Below, in pieces: positions 17,501 to 23,752 of a stretch of 35,041 bases of DNA. The DNA comes from Akkermansiaceae bacterium (lineage in GTDB: Bacteria; Verrucomicrobiota; Verrucomicrobiia; Verrucomicrobiales; Akkermansiaceae). The stretch spans positions 1-35,041 of the forward strand of contig JALOTY010000040.1 in the NCBI GenBank assembly GCA_025457665.1, written 5' to 3'. The position numbers and the translations under genes are program-made. Each line of letters opens with the position of its first letter. The first letter of the stretch is position 1. The notes beneath the pieces were generated by a model. It had not been told where the DNA came from and did not search any database. It saw only the letters and a program-made list of their open reading frames with translations.

Positions 17501-17798
17501 TGAAGAGCCGATAACTTTTCCCCGGAACGCTGGAAACCTTGATCACCATTCCCGCTGCGGAACTGACCTCCAGAACCTGGAAACGGCTGTTCGCCACGAA
17601 GGGATTGGTCCCGGCGATGGATTCCTCAAGATTGGAAACACCATTGCCATCGGCATCCCCCTCCGGCGCGATCCCTTGCGCCGCGAAGCGTGCTTCCCAG
17701 ACATCGCACATGCCATTCGCGTTCCGATCCAGCGCGGCTTCCAAGCCCGCCGTCATGCCGATGAGGAGACAAGCTGTGGAGAGGAAGGGATGATTCAT
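14559..17798 (-). CDS. Large secreted DUF1800 protein with Ca-binding, Calx-beta-like and CHRD-like regions
   Basis: The 1079-residue protein begins with a Sec signal (FLSTACLLIGMTAGLEAA). Asp-rich loops of thrombospondin-3/dockerin style follow at about 47-60 (DADGNGVSNLEES) and 143-155 (DVDSDGDGLSNWAE). A Calx-beta-like segment covers about 195-300. A CHRD-like segment covers about 310-430 (ALQFNVYSETATSGEIAGLF). The DUF1800 domain occupies about 450-1079, with FLTQASFGARMEDI, the hallmark NYAREIMQLFSIGL (about 629-642), FTGWSFSKRS and PPTVFNWYRPDYAPAGAL. DUF1800 has no proven biochemical role. Most family members are about 450-600 residues long, so the N-terminal 450 residues are an extra calcium-dependent or adhesive module. 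It is the first gene of the three-gene operon and diverges from the sulfatase. Confidence 0.9.
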   Translation of the reverse strand: MNHPFLSTACLLIGMTAGLEAALDRNANGMCDVWEARFAAQGIAPEGDADGNGVSNLEESIAGTNPFVANSRFQVLEVSSAAGMVIKVSSVPGKSYRLFTAPNPAGPWTALGSELLASTGEMTFPSQAPGGGAKFYRAEVKDVDSDGDGLSNWAERQIIGLNPQEADSFAVGNANADFAFAETWLDQLSSGGLEVESLVGDAFEKNAPGEASEAVLRLTRPTPYDRPFTVYLRSAPALSATGGAADAMDFRLKDSSGNEITDQFVIPAGQASAQVHLQAVADSQAEVPEEWRFHIGGSPNFLSGRVCDARPTEANVRLLVAYLSPRPGVSSLGSGLSAIRLAGDHSSAIVTVSFTNLSSVASSAHIETSGGATMLSIPPFRYNGQPWPIRASASFTKDQQVLDALLSGALQFNVYSETATSGEIAGLFQGVTGSTVFQAPPAPEPVTTVTGDALDREIVRFLTQASFGARMEDIISLRSRVISHGGDHMAAFEEWIDEQIALTPPSHVAMTAAANALEKSVSPTATLDQTGRQVAWWTIAMNAPDQLRQRMTYALSQIFVISDEEPTLERMGVAVASYYDMLQGHAFGNYRELLEGVTLDPNMGQYLSHLRNQKAQVSGGVTLSSPDENYAREIMQLFSIGLVGLHPDGTLILGADGLPVPTYDQEDITEIARVFTGWSFSKRSNGTSSTETIDNTNFFLGSSFEEHAIRWSHPMKLFPAYHDEGAKNFLGFSLPARAGGGVQDLEETLDFLASHPNTAPFISKQLIQRFTSANPSAGYVHRVASAFEQADGDFAAVLKAILLDPEARNPVLANSGVGSGKVKEPLIRHASLLRAIGARSAIPIALFENFGYPPTETAKFPAGARMVRFQNTTSGLVQKPVGPPTVFNWYRPDYAPAGALAENGFASPEFQIVNETTIVRAINYHYSPIYDSNGQTTDSLPAGLNIAGVPGFTAYDGNSDNMVPDFAPFRALYLSLLDTNADGAFSNADTTWANRATLVPQAIERVLDHADLLLCAGSLKERYGSRPGTPRHIIFEAAKAIESQDNNNTSATEQTNSMNERIRDILYLITKSPDFIIQK

Positions 17799-17944
17799 GG
17801 GTTTCCCTGCTTCTATCGAAGCCGCCGCCCTCCGTCATCAGCATTTTTCCATCCCGGATGGTACCTGTGGCATCTTGGGATGATTTTGCCCGGGGAATTC
17901 TGTGTCCTTGCCGAGCTGTGGCAGGCGAAGCAAGGTTCACGCCC

Positions 17945-19327
17945 ATGCGATCCATCCTCCAAACGCTCGCGCTCGTCATCGCCCTCACCGCTCAAGCGAT
18001 GGCAGGCCCGAACATCATCTTCATCATCGCCGACGACCTCGGATACGGCGACCTTTCCTGCTACGGTCAGAAAAACTTTCAGACGCCCGTGCTCGACCGG
18101 CTTGCATCGAGGGGGATCCGCTTCACCGATCACTATTCCGGCGCCACCGTCTGTGCGCCCTCGCGCTGCACCTTGATGACCGGTCTCGACAACGGCCGCG
18201 CGACGATTCGTGGAAACGGAGAATTCACCCTGCGTCCGGACCCCGCCGATATCACCGTGGCCCGTCTGCTGAAAAACGCCGGATACCGGACCGCGATGAT
18301 CGGCAAATCCTGCGTCACCGGAAACACACAGAATCCCGCCGAGGTTCTCGGCAAAGGCTTCGATGTCTTTTACGGCACGACCAGTCATGTCGATGGCCAC
18401 TGGCGCTACCCGCGCTTTGTTTACGATCAGGAGAAACGCATCGAACTCTCGGGAAACGCGCTTCATCGCGGCCGTCATCATGATGTCCCGCTCTACACCC
18501 GGAAGGCGCTGGATTTTCTTTCCGCCCAATCCGCCGATCAGCCTTTCTTCCTTCTGCTGTCTTATCCAGTCCCTCACGCTTCCGTCCTTGCTCCCCCTGG
18601 AGACATCAAGGGTGGTGCCGGCAAAGCTCCGGGAAATTCCCACTACACCCCCGTGGCCGATCCCAAGGCCCACTACATTGCCCTGGTCCGGGCGCTGGAT
18701 GCCGCCGTGGGGCAAATCGAGAAAACCCTCGGAGAAAAAGGCTTGGCCGAGGACACGCTCATCCTCTTCACCAGTGACAACGGCTCCCACTCGGAGGGGG
18801 GATATCACCCCGACATGTTGAACTCCAGCGGGGGTCTGCGCGGTCTGAAACGCGATCTCTACGAGGGTGGCATCCGGGTGCCCCTCATCGCCCACTGGCC
18901 CGCTGGAATCAAGAAACCCGGTCCCAGCGATTTCCCCTGCGGCTTTGTCGATTTCCTGCCCACCGTGTGCGAGCTTGCCGGGATTCCCGTGCCGCCCGAC
19001 CTCGATGGCCTCTCCTACGCGCCTCTGCTGGACGGCGAAAAAATGCCGCAACGCAGTCGGCCGCTTTACTGGGAATCCCACGAAAACCGTGGCCGCCGAG
19101 CCATGCGCGACGGGCGCTGGAAACTGGTCCAGTATGAATTGCAGTCCGCCCCCGATGCCAAAGCCAGAAAGCCCAAGCTGTTCGACCTTGAGGCTGATCC
19201 CGGTGAGTCCCGCAACCTCGCCGCCGACCATCCCGAGCAAGTGGCAAAAATGCTGGCTTGGATGAAATCGCATCGCCGCCCCTCCGAATGGTTCCCCTTC
19301 CCTCCCCTCGACCGCTTGGGAGAATGA
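17945..19327 (+). CDS. Exported sulfatase (type I, formylglycine)
   Basis: The ATG at 17945 gives 460 residues with a signal peptide cleaved near AMA/GP (residue 20). Metal-binding Asp30-Asp31 lie in FIIADDLGYGDLSCYG. The catalytic cysteine is Cys70 in CAPSRCTLMTG, which must be converted to formylglycine by a maturase not in this window. FTSDNGSHSEGG carries the second metal site, and GGIRVPLIAHWPAG follows. Position 118 or so reads IGKSCVTGNTQ, where most family members have GKWHLG: the lysine is kept, but Trp and His are missing. It should hydrolyse sulfate esters, often of algal or mucin glycans, in the periplasm. It is divergent from the DUF1800 operon. Confidence 0.93.
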   Translation: MRSILQTLALVIALTAQAMAGPNIIFIIADDLGYGDLSCYGQKNFQTPVLDRLASRGIRFTDHYSGATVCAPSRCTLMTGLDNGRATIRGNGEFTLRPDPADITVARLLKNAGYRTAMIGKSCVTGNTQNPAEVLGKGFDVFYGTTSHVDGHWRYPRFVYDQEKRIELSGNALHRGRHHDVPLYTRKALDFLSAQSADQPFFLLLSYPVPHASVLAPPGDIKGGAGKAPGNSHYTPVADPKAHYIALVRALDAAVGQIEKTLGEKGLAEDTLILFTSDNGSHSEGGYHPDMLNSSGGLRGLKRDLYEGGIRVPLIAHWPAGIKKPGPSDFPCGFVDFLPTVCELAGIPVPPDLDGLSYAPLLDGEKMPQRSRPLYWESHENRGRRAMRDGRWKLVQYELQSAPDAKARKPKLFDLEADPGESRNLAADHPEQVAKMLAWMKSHRRPSEWFPFPPLDRLGE

Positions 19328-19451
19328 AGACCGACAAGGTCGTGGGATCGGCAGAAACAACACGAAGGCCCGAAACGGTCAATGCAGTCCCGGCGTTCAA
19401 GATCGCGGTCCGACTTAGTCCATCACTCGCTCGCATCAGAGAGCGGGCTCA

Positions 19452-19499
19452 CCACGACCGAGGAGAGAGAAAACCCATGAAATCCCTCCCCGGTCGTGG
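19452..19499. repeat. Inverted repeat, 9 bp perfect plus 4 bp after one mismatch
   Basis: CCACGACCG (19452-19460) pairs perfectly with CGGTCGTGG (19491-19499). After an A/C mismatch the stem continues with GGAG/CTCC. The loop is purine-rich (about 20 bases). No U-tract follows, so it is not a simple terminator. Confidence 0.6.
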
Positions 19500-19583
19500 G
19501 GCCTTGGTGATGTATTGTGGCTGGACCTCCATCAACTCCGGACAAACCCATAAAAGTCCTCGGTCAACTTTGGAACGCCGCGA

Positions 19584-19620
19584 CAGGTCAGAACTCAAAC
19601 CCAGAAATCATTCTGACCTG
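19584..19620. repeat. Perfect 10-bp inverted repeat
   Basis: CAGGTCAGAA (19584-19593) and TTCTGACCTG (19611-19620) are exact reverse complements separated by 17 bases. It could be an operator for a dimeric regulator or an RNA stem; no T-run follows. Confidence 0.6.
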
Positions 19621-19801
19621 CCACGGAACCATCCACGAACGGGATTAAGCAGGGGCGGTGCCAACTCGATTTGGAAAAAATCGAAATGCGAAAATTTTTG
19701 GCCTTTCCCACGATTTCGGCCAATCCCATCGATTTCGCCCCGGAGGTGAACCGACTTGGCACGGGATTGACGCGCCGTCGCCCCTCCCTCAGGCTCGTCG
19801 C

Positions 19802-20146
19802 ATGTCCCGTTTCACTGCCAATGCCGACTATGAAGACAAGGATGAGACCCCTCTCTATCTCCGGGCCGGGGATGAGGTCAGCGTCGGTCCTGCCGACCGC
19901 GCCTGGCCAGGCTGGGTTTGGGCGGTCAACAAGGATGGCCGCAAGGGATACATCCCCGAAATCCTTCTCGAACCTCTGGGAGAAGGCCGCTTCGCCCTGA
20001 TGGAAGACTTCGATCCCACCGTCCTCACTCTGAAACGCGGCGATGAACTCGAATCCCTGCGCCAGATCCACGGCTGGCATTGGTGCAAGGCGAGGGACGG
20101 CAAGGAAGGATGGGTGGCAGGCTATCTGCTGAGGCCCGTCGATTAA
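19802..20146 (+). CDS. Small protein with two tandem SH3-like domains
   Basis: The ATG at 19802 gives 114 residues. There are two consecutive SH3-like barrels. The first (about 1-60) has YLRAGDEVSVG, WPGWVWAVNKDGRKGYIP. The second (about 62-114) has TLKRGDELESL, GWHWCKARDGKEGWVAGYLL. The repeated pattern of ALYDF-like strand, GDxL, W-W-x-A and G-x-VP/GY is clear. No signal peptide or membrane segment is seen, so a cytoplasmic protein-binding role is likely, as for bacterial variant SH3 proteins. Earlier in-frame codons back to 19658 are not protein-like. The next gene starts 49 bases on. Confidence 0.8.
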   Translation: MSRFTANADYEDKDETPLYLRAGDEVSVGPADRAWPGWVWAVNKDGRKGYIPEILLEPLGEGRFALMEDFDPTVLTLKRGDELESLRQIHGWHWCKARDGKEGWVAGYLLRPVD

Positions 20147-20195
20147 GTCGCTCCCGTCTTGCGCTACGACATCTTTCCTGCTAGCCCCCAGCTCC

Positions 20196-22052
20196 GTGCT
20201 TCCCCCCTCCATCCATCGCACGCTGATCCTCGCGCTCGTCCTCGCCCTCGCGGCCTGTGACAGCCCGCAGCGGCGTGCCTTCCGCGAGCTGTCCGCCCGC
20301 GGGATCGATGCCAATGGCCCCGCCCTCACCGCCGCCACGGCCCGGGGGGACACCGATGTTCTCAAACTCCTCCTCACCGCCGGCACCTTCACCGGCCAGC
20401 GCGATGCCCAAGGCCGCAGCCCCCTGCACATCGCCATCGAGCTTGGAAATCTCGACGATGCCTGGCTGCTCATCGATGCCGGAGCCAACCTCGATGCCGA
20501 AGCTCCCGGCAAGGTCACGCCCATTGCCATCGCCCTTTCCCGCGGTGAATCCGCGCTGGTGTATCGACTTCTGGAAAAAGGAGCCAAACCGGATGGCCGC
20601 ACGCCCGATGGCGAGAGGCTGCTCGCCTGGGCCATCCGCCACGGCCGTACGGCTTTCCTCCGCCAGATGTTTGAAAAGGGAGCCGATCCTCACCAGAAAT
20701 CGGCCGATGGCGACCCGCTCCTTCACGTTGCCCTCGAATCGGGAAACCGCGCCCTGGTGAGGGAGTTGATCAAGCTCGGTGCCGACTGCGGCGCGGTCGA
20801 TGCCGATGGCGAGTCCGCCGTCGTCCATGCCATCCGCCGCGGCTGGACCGATCTGCTTCCGGAAATCGTCCGGGCCGGCGCCGATCCGCATCGGCCCGAT
20901 AAAGACGGCCTCACCCCCATGGAGAAGGCCTACCGCGAAGATCGCGATGACCTTGTGAAACTTCTCACCCTGCTCGACGCCCGGCCCTCGCAGGGAAATC
21001 TCGATGAGGAGCTTCTCACCGCTTACGATGCCCGCGATTTCGGTTGGACCCGCCTGTTGCTTTCCTGCGGAGCCAAGCCTTCGGAAATGCTCGTCCGCAG
21101 GGCGGCGGCGGATGATGAGGCCGGCTTTCTCCACCTTTTCCTCGGCTACACCCGCGTGCCGGAAGGGTTACTTGCCCAATACTGCCGCGGCGGTGGTGCT
21201 CACATCGCCACCCTTCTCCTCGCCCATGGGGCTTCCATCAATCCCAGCCATACTCCTTTTCTCGATACCCCCTTCTCCACCGCCATGGACCATGGCGACG
21301 ATGCCCTGGCCGCCTATCTGTTAGACCGTGGTGCCCACCCGAACCTGCGCGGCCGCCATGGGGAGCCACCGCTGCTCATTGCGCTGGTCCGCGGTCAGGC
21401 CGCCACGGTGAGGCGGCTCATCGAACACGGTGCCCCGGTGAACACCGCCCTGCGTTCCCCCGCCTCCGAGTCCCTCGCCAAAATGGCACGCGGCGCCACC
21501 ATGCGCTGGCTGCTGCGCAAGGATAGCGGGGTCACGCCCCTCATGCTCGCGGTGGACAGCGGATCGGTGGACACCACCCGCGCTCTCATCGAAGCCGGTG
21601 CCCGCAAAAATGTCTGGACCCGCCGCTCCTCCATCTGGCCGATCAATATCGCCGCCGGACACGGCGATGTGCCCATGATGCGATTGCTCCTCGGCAAGGA
21701 TCCCTACGTCGAGGAAAGGCGCGTCCTCGTCGATCTCTCCGAGCAACGACTCTGGGTTTACGGGCCGAAGGGCGATGAGATTCTTTCCACCCGCGTATCC
21801 ACCGGCCGCAGCGGATACCGCACGCGCACCGGCACCTTTGCCATCACCAACCGGTATCGGGCGTGGACCTCGACGATCTATCATTCGTCCATGCCCTACT
21901 TCCAGCGGCTGAGCTGCTCGGACTTCGGTTTCCACCAAGGATACGTCCCCGGCTACCCCGCTTCCCACGGCTGCATCCGCGTCCCTGCCGGGACCGCCAA
22001 CAAGCTGTTCAACATCACGGATGTCGGCGACCGCGTGGAAATCGTGCCATGA
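20196..22052 (+). CDS. Lipoprotein fusing ankyrin repeats to an L,D-transpeptidase domain
   Basis: The 618-residue protein begins at a GTG and carries a lipoprotein signal (LILALVLALAACDS; lipidated Cys about 21). About residues 40-500 are ankyrin repeats (for example GRSPLHIAIELGNLDDAWLLIDAGANLD and SGVTPLMLAVDSGSVDTTRALIEAGA). The C-terminal 120 residues are a YkuD-type domain starting at VLVDLSEQRLWVYGPKG. Its active site is FHQGYVPGYPASHGC, with His591 and catalytic Cys593. YkuD enzymes form 3-3 peptidoglycan cross-links or attach proteins to peptidoglycan. The ankyrin stack presumably tethers a partner in the periplasm. No ATG lies near enough to preserve the signal, which supports the GTG start. 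Confidence 0.9.
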   Translation: MLPPSIHRTLILALVLALAACDSPQRRAFRELSARGIDANGPALTAATARGDTDVLKLLLTAGTFTGQRDAQGRSPLHIAIELGNLDDAWLLIDAGANLDAEAPGKVTPIAIALSRGESALVYRLLEKGAKPDGRTPDGERLLAWAIRHGRTAFLRQMFEKGADPHQKSADGDPLLHVALESGNRALVRELIKLGADCGAVDADGESAVVHAIRRGWTDLLPEIVRAGADPHRPDKDGLTPMEKAYREDRDDLVKLLTLLDARPSQGNLDEELLTAYDARDFGWTRLLLSCGAKPSEMLVRRAAADDEAGFLHLFLGYTRVPEGLLAQYCRGGGAHIATLLLAHGASINPSHTPFLDTPFSTAMDHGDDALAAYLLDRGAHPNLRGRHGEPPLLIALVRGQAATVRRLIEHGAPVNTALRSPASESLAKMARGATMRWLLRKDSGVTPLMLAVDSGSVDTTRALIEAGARKNVWTRRSSIWPINIAAGHGDVPMMRLLLGKDPYVEERRVLVDLSEQRLWVYGPKGDEILSTRVSTGRSGYRTRTGTFAITNRYRAWTSTIYHSSMPYFQRLSCSDFGFHQGYVPGYPASHGCIRVPAGTANKLFNITDVGDRVEIVP

Positions 22053-22091
22053 GTTGGGGCCCTTATTGAGACTTACTCTCATAACAAAATC

Positions 22092-22108
22092 CCTTGATTT
22101 CATCAAGG
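22092..22108. promoter_or_regulatory. Perfect 7-bp inverted repeat, possible operator or hairpin
   Basis: CCTTGAT/ATCAAGG are separated by TTC, 40 bases after the ankyrin/transpeptidase stop and 50 before the next small gene. There is no T-run. It could end the upstream transcript or act as an operator for the 22158 gene. Confidence 0.35.
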
Positions 22109-22157
22109 AGCTGGGTTCATTTTCGGCTGAATTGAGATTTCAACACCCGAAACGACC

Positions 22158-22349
22158 ATGAGCAACACGACTGCCACCAAAGCCTGCGAAAACTGTGTCC
22201 ACTGGAATGCCGATGCGGAGGAAGACGGTGAATGCCGCCGTCATGCGCCTCAGCTCATCACCTTCGAGGTGGACGATGAAGTTCACGTGGAATCCCGTTT
22301 CCCCATCACCGACAAAACCGATTGGTGCGGAGATTTCGAAGCCAAGTAA
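22158..22349 (+). CDS. Tiny four-cysteine protein, probably metal-binding
   Basis: The 63-residue protein shows CENCVHWN near residues 10-17, GECRRHAPQ in the middle and RFPITDKTDWCGDFEAK at the end. The pattern CxxCxxW...GxCRRxxP...W/FPxTxxxDWCGxF recurs in small uncharacterised proteins of many bacteria, and the four cysteines are well placed to hold a zinc ion or an iron-sulfur cluster. Its function is not known. It is a separate short unit whose 3' end faces the sigma factor gene across a shared terminator. Confidence 0.8.
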   Translation: MSNTTATKACENCVHWNADAEEDGECRRHAPQLITFEVDDEVHVESRFPITDKTDWCGDFEAK

Positions 22350-22408
22350 TCGGCGTTCCCATCATTTCCCCGGCCTCCTCCCTGGAGGAGGCTGCTGGAC
22401 CTTACGAA

Positions 22409-22440
22409 AAACGGGCCGTGGTCGAAACCACGGCCCGTTT
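22409..22440. terminator. Bidirectional rho-independent terminator
   Basis: A perfect 14-bp stem (AAACGGGCCGTGGT with ACCACGGCCCGTTT) closes on the tetraloop CGAA. A and T runs at the two ends let it serve both converging genes: the four-cysteine protein (plus) and the sigma factor (minus). Confidence 0.9.
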
Positions 22441-22465
22441 GCCAATCACAAAGCACCCAAAGAAA

Positions 22466-23323
22466 TCAGGAGGCGGCCAGTCCGTTGACCGGCTTCGGCA
22501 GCGGCTTGTCCTTGCGGCGCAGAGCCTTGCGCATCTTCGCCAGGGCCACATTCTGAAGCTGACGGATCCGCTCGCGGGTCACACCGAACTCGCGGCCGAC
22601 TTCCTCCAGCGTCATCGGCGTCTTGCCGGTGAGGCCGAAGCGTTCATCGATGATCCGACGCTCGCGCTTGTCGAGCACGGCCAGCAGGCCATCGAGTTCA
22701 CCGTGGAGATTCTTGTCGGCCAGGGCATCCAGAGGATTCTCCGCACGCTCATCGCCGATGATTTCGCCGTATTCCGTGGCCTCGCCCTCATTGACCGGAG
22801 CATCGAGGGAGGTCGGACGCTGCGAAGCCTGCTTGAGCATGGCCAGCTTGCGGCGGGGAAGACCGATTTCATCGGCCAATTCCTCATCGGTGGGCTCGCG
22901 GCCGAGGACCTCGGCAAGCATCGTTGAAATCCGGCGCATCTTGGCGATTTTGTCGACCATGTGGACGGGCAGGCGGATCGTCTTGCTCTGGTTGGCCAGA
23001 GCGCGCTTGATCGATTGCTTGATCCACCAGGCGGCGTAGGTGGAAAGCTTGCCACCCTTTTTCGGGTCGAAGCGCTCGACGGCTTTCATCAGGCCGATGT
23101 TGCCCTCGGAGATCAGGTCATTGAGCGGCAGACCGTAACCCGAGTAATCCTGCGCGATCTTCACCACCAGACGGAGGTTCGCGTTGATCATCTGGGCGCG
23201 GGCGGCTTTGTCGCCACGTTTGATCTTGCGGGCCAGTTTGACCTCGTCTTCCGGGGTCAAAAGAGGCGTGCGCGAGATTTCACGGAGGTAGATCTTGAGG
23301 TTCGAGTCGTGTTCCATGGCCAT
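22466..23323 (-). CDS. RNA polymerase sigma-70 factor, short (RpoD/RpoS-like, no region 1.1)
   Basis: The 285-residue protein contains region 1.2 (DSNLKIYLREISRTPLLT), region 2 (NLRLVVKIAQDYSGYGLPL; DLISEGNIGLMKAVERFDP; STYAAWWIKQSIKRAL), region 3 (IRLPVHMVDKIAKM) and region 4 with its helix-turn-helix (MTLEEVGREFGVTRERIRQLQ). Region 2.4 and region 4.2 are intact, so it should recognise -10/-35 promoters. It lacks region 1.1, like RpoS and like the primary factors of Bacteroidetes. It could be a stationary-phase or alternative housekeeping factor. The start at 23323 (MAMEHDS) or at 23317 is equally good. It is a single gene, diverging from the ABCG operon. Confidence 0.94.
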   Translation of the reverse strand: MAMEHDSNLKIYLREISRTPLLTPEDEVKLARKIKRGDKAARAQMINANLRLVVKIAQDYSGYGLPLNDLISEGNIGLMKAVERFDPKKGGKLSTYAAWWIKQSIKRALANQSKTIRLPVHMVDKIAKMRRISTMLAEVLGREPTDEELADEIGLPRRKLAMLKQASQRPTSLDAPVNEGEATEYGEIIGDERAENPLDALADKNLHGELDGLLAVLDKRERRIIDERFGLTGKTPMTLEEVGREFGVTRERIRQLQNVALAKMRKALRRKDKPLPKPVNGLAAS

Positions 23324-23752
23324 TTGAGTAGTGCCCTGAGGGGCGGTTCGAGGTTGAGGAAGATTTCGTCTTCCAAGGGTTAAACGCCGGTGGGGCGAGA
23401 ATTATTCCAATTTTTCCGTCCGAAATCTGTAATCACAGAGTAACTACCACAATTTCAGCGATTTGCATCCAGTTTTTCGAGCAGAGCCCGTGCCTATCGT
23501 GTCATCGTCTCGCCTATCCAGTGGAAATCGTTGAGAATCAGTGATCATGACTTTTACGATACGTCTGAAGTGGGTGAGGACGCTGTGACACTTTGTCGCA
23601 AGTCGGGCGAAATCGGCAGGAACTCGGGAAGGAATGTCCCGCCAGCCGACCCCTCCACGCTCTTGCCAGGGCACCATGACTCCTTCATTTCTTTTCGCCG
23701 ATTGGAAAGAACCGCACCTTTTCCAACGAAACACTGTTTTCCCCAGAACACC
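23324..23752. other. Divergent intergenic region between sigma factor and ABC transporter
   Basis: These 429 bases should carry both promoters. The open frame 23531-23752 joined to the transporter has no family similarity that can be seen, and it would begin inside the candidate promoter below. It is treated as untranslated. Confidence 0.4.
23531..23560 (+). promoter_or_regulatory. Candidate sigma-70 promoter for the ABCG operon
   Basis: TTGAGA (23531-23536) and TACGAT (23555-23560) are 18 bases apart, close to consensus. Transcription would begin near 23567, leaving a leader of about 185 bases before the GTG at 23753. It is identified by eye only. Confidence 0.3.

Larger units (their letters stand above)
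19328..19801. other. Intergenic region with two inverted repeats
   Basis: No credible gene was found in these 474 bases; the short open frames read as random Arg/Pro-rich peptides. Two separate inverted repeats are present and are listed on their own. The stretch 19665-19700 is locally A-rich before the SH3 gene. Confidence 0.5.

Noticed and set aside
17813..19363. Long minus-strand open frame of 516 codons opposite the sulfatase
   Set aside because: It mirrors the sulfatase codon positions. Its product has no recognisable family, and the plus-strand gene has signal peptide and catalytic motifs.
23531..23752. Upstream in-frame extension of the ABCG transporter
   Set aside because: It begins at a TTG that coincides with a -35-like TTGAGA, and its residues do not resemble the family's N-terminus. 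The GTG at 23753 starts directly at the conserved LELKDL.
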